In this document: piece by piece, positions 62,451 to 64,000 of the stretch | Numbering within the stretch: position 1 is the first letter of the stretch | How the letters are laid out: the number at the start of each line of letters is the position of its first letter | Assembly: GCA_016718035.1 (NCBI GenBank) | Contig: JADKEK010000009.1 | Location: 186,001-250,000, forward strand | Reading direction: 5' to 3' | DNA from: Bacteroidota bacterium | GTDB taxonomy: Bacteria > Bacteroidota > Bacteroidia > Chitinophagales > BACL12 | DNA length: 64,000 nucleotides | Translations under genes and position numbers: made by a program | Notes under the pieces: model-generated | Told to the model about the DNA's origin: nothing | The model's input: only the letters and a program-made list of their open reading frames with translations | The model's database searches: none

Positions 62451-62798
62451 ATGAGTAATGAAGAAAAAAATCTGATTGTAGATTTAACTTTTGAATTTTC
62501 GTTATTAATTATTGATTACACTGAAGAGTTAGAAAAATTAAAAAAAAACAGAATGGCCTGGCAGTTATTTGATGCGGGAACATCTGTTGGAGCAAATGTA
62601 AATGAATCACAAAACGCGGAGAGCAGGGCGGATTTTATTCATAAAATGAAAATTGCCGCAAAAGAAGGTAGCGAGTTACAATATTGGCTTCGATTATGTA
62701 AACATGCAAAAAACTACCCTGAATGTGATGATTTACTGGAAAGAATAGTTGTAATCAATAAAATATTAAGTAAAATTATTTCATCATCAAAAAAATAA
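62451..62798 (+). CDS. four-helix-bundle protein, 23S rRNA intervening-sequence (S23/Avd-like) family
   Basis: 115 residues. The pattern LIVDLTFEFSLLIIDYTEEL, RMAWQLFDAGTSVGANVNES, QNAESRADFIHKMKIAAKEGSE, LQYWLRLC and ILSKIISSSKK is the four-helix-bundle family first seen in intervening sequences of 23S rRNA and structurally similar to Avd of diversity-generating retroelements. No reverse transcriptase is present. It stands alone between hmgA and hpd, bracketed by inverted octamer arrays. Expected to be a small basic homopentamer-forming RNA/DNA-binding protein, but its cellular role is not established. Confidence 0.85.
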   Translation: MSNEEKNLIVDLTFEFSLLIIDYTEELEKLKKNRMAWQLFDAGTSVGANVNESQNAESRADFIHKMKIAAKEGSELQYWLRLCKHAKNYPECDDLLERIVVINKILSKIISSSKK

Positions 62799-62863
62799 AC
62801 CCGTTGATCGCTAAGTGTGACTAAAATTGAAAATCATACCGGCTGTTTCCACCCTGGCGGATG

Positions 62864-62906
62864 GTTAGCGAATTAGCACATTATCACATTAGCACATCAG
62901 CACATT
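62864..62906 (-). repeat. degenerate 8-bp tandem array, inverted (5 units)
   Basis: GTTAGCGA, ATTAGCAC, ATTATCAC, ATTAGCAC, ATCAGCAC and a partial ATT, again in strict 8-bp phase; the reverse complements GTGCTAAT, GTGATAAT, GTGCTGAT are the same octamers as in the array downstream of hmgA. Ends 9 nt before the hpd start. Confidence 0.85.
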
Positions 62907-62914
62907 TTAAATTT

Positions 62915-64000
62915 ATGAATACATTAGAATTAACATCAAACCAAACAACCACCGACTTCCTCCCACTCCAAGGCACTGACCACATAGAGTTTTATGTTGG
63001 GAATGCTAAGCAGTCGGCTTATTATTATCAAAGTGCATGGGGATATGAACTGGTGGCTTATGCCGGATTAGAAACCGGTGTTAAGGATAGGGCTTCCTAT
63101 GTTTTGCAGCAAGATAAAATACGTATTGTGTTAACTACATCATTTGACCCGAATAGTGAAATTTCGGAGCATGTGCGGAAACATGGTGATGGTGTTAAGG
63201 TGCTTGCATTATGGGTTGATGATGCCACAAAAAGTTATGAAGAAACAATTAAACGCGGTGCTAAAGGTGTAATGGCCCCAACTACTTTAAAAGATGAGTT
63301 TGGTGAAGTAGTGGTTTCGGCAATTCAGACATATGGTGATACCATTCATAAATTTATTGAAAGAAAAAACTACAAGGGTGTATTTATGCCCGGATACCAA
63401 CCTAAAAAATCTAATGTTCCGGTTAAATCTGTTGGTTTAAAATATGTAGACCATTGCGTAGGAAATGTGGAATTAGGTAAAATGAATGAGTGGGTAAAAT
63501 TTTATGAAGATGTAATGGGATTTAAATTACTTATCACATTTGATGACAGCGATATTTCTACAGAATACTCTGCGTTAATGAGTAAAGTAGTGAGTAATGG
63601 CAATGGTTATGTAAAATTCCCAATTAATGAACCAGCTGAAGGCAAAAAGAAATCGCAAATTGAAGAATATATCGATTTTTATAAAGGAGCAGGTGTGCAG
63701 CATATTGCCATTGCAACCGATAATATCATCGAAACTGTTACTGAATTACGTGCACGTGGTGTAGAATTTTTATATGTGCCTGAAGTATATTACGAAGATG
63801 TGTTAGACCGTGTAGGACATATTGACGAAGATTTTGATGAATTGAAAAAACTCAATATCCTTATCGACAGAGATGATGAAGGGTATTTATTACAATTATT
63901 TACAAAACCTGTAGAGGATCGTCCGACTGTGTTTTATGAAATTATTCAGCGCCACGGTGCGAGAAGTTTCGGCAAAGGCAATTTCAAAGCATTGTTTGAA
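62915..64000 (+). CDS. hpd: 4-hydroxyphenylpyruvate dioxygenase, partial (cut by the window end)
   Basis: 362 residues are visible and the frame is open at the right edge; about 10-20 residues are missing. Fe(II)-dependent enzyme converting 4-hydroxyphenylpyruvate to homogentisate, the step before HmgA. Two VOC-like domains: N-terminal LQGTDHIEFYVGNAKQSAYYY and C-terminal SVGLKYVDHCVGNVELGKM with ligand His180, GVQHIAIATDNI with His263, and the last visible SFGKGNFKALFE, whose Glu362 fits the third iron ligand. Its start follows the inverted octamer array by 9 nt. hmgA and hpd thus flank a foreign-looking insert. Confidence 0.92.
   Translation, partial: MNTLELTSNQTTTDFLPLQGTDHIEFYVGNAKQSAYYYQSAWGYELVAYAGLETGVKDRASYVLQQDKIRIVLTTSFDPNSEISEHVRKHGDGVKVLALWVDDATKSYEETIKRGAKGVMAPTTLKDEFGEVVVSAIQTYGDTIHKFIERKNYKGVFMPGYQPKKSNVPVKSVGLKYVDHCVGNVELGKMNEWVKFYEDVMGFKLLITFDDSDISTEYSALMSKVVSNGNGYVKFPINEPAEGKKKSQIEEYIDFYKGAGVQHIAIATDNIIETVTELRARGVEFLYVPEVYYEDVLDRVGHIDEDFDELKKLNILIDRDDEGYLLQLFTKPVEDRPTVFYEIIQRHGARSFGKGNFKALFE

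Noticed and set aside
62451..62798. Diversity-generating retroelement accessory (Avd) or HEPN-type toxin
   Set aside because: No reverse transcriptase, template or variable repeat is near, and no HEPN Rx4-6H motif or antitoxin partner is visible. Only the four-helix-bundle family match remains.

Overview
The window is bacterial chromosome from a member of the Bacteroidota, probably an environmental Chitinophagia/Saprospiria-like lineage (the exact class is inference). Evidence: AT-rich DNA; many promoters with the Bacteroidota -7 element TAnnTTTG and few Shine-Dalgarno sites; five or six secreted proteins with type IX secretion (T9SS) C-terminal sorting domains, one of the gliding-motility (CHU_C, type B) kind; and lineage-typical families such as DUF4199, DUF2279, DUF2027/Smr, BatA and a catalytic-residue-free dihydroorotase. 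Most of the window is ordinary core genome. There is no phage, plasmid, CRISPR array or classical insertion sequence.

Layout. 1-5.6 kb: PhnP-like hydrolase pair, an outer-membrane barrel, a T9SS protein, ruvB and a coiled-coil lipoprotein. 5.6-10.7 kb: two APC amino-acid permeases around NADP-isocitrate dehydrogenase. 10.7-16.7 kb: a tight five-gene minus-strand operon (BatA, DHOase-like, DUF4199, two glycosyltransferases). 16.8-22.7 kb: tRNA-Pro(GGG), a Lys-rich secreted protein, heme-copper oxidase subunit III, fabI, HxlR/VOC. 23-29 kb: two T9SS proteins and clpC. 29-35.5 kb: STAS-rnz, a sigma-54 response regulator with a 49-aa membrane protein, YwqK and zinc-ribbon genes, RNase P RNA, a frame-split Smr gene and a methyltransferase. 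35.6-42.6 kb: DUF2279, phosphohexomutase, an alpha/beta-hydrolase-like protein without a catalytic triad, pcm, smpB, thioesterase. 42.7-48.1 kb: a Mn/Zn/Fe ABC importer with an operator, an outer-membrane protein, a permease-DtxR fusion, a broken second permease and an MntR/DtxR regulator. 48.1-57.9 kb: structured repeats, CoA-binding protein, pyruvate dehydrogenase E2, M16 peptidase, dnaX, two T9SS proteins. 58-64 kb: proline dehydrogenase, then tyrosine catabolism (homogentisate dioxygenase and 4-hydroxyphenylpyruvate dioxygenase, the latter cut by the window end).

The most unusual locus is 62.2-62.9 kb. A four-helix-bundle (23S rRNA intervening-sequence / Avd-like) gene sits between hmgA and hpd and is bracketed by oppositely oriented arrays of a degenerate 8-bp repeat; a solo array of the same octamer lies at 35.6 kb. 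It looks like a small, possibly mobile or domesticated, repeat-bounded unit. Other points of interest are the metal-import operon with its regulator-like fusion and broken permease, a duplicated palindrome in front of hmgA, a palindromic structured repeat at 48.2 kb, and two apparent pseudoenzymes.
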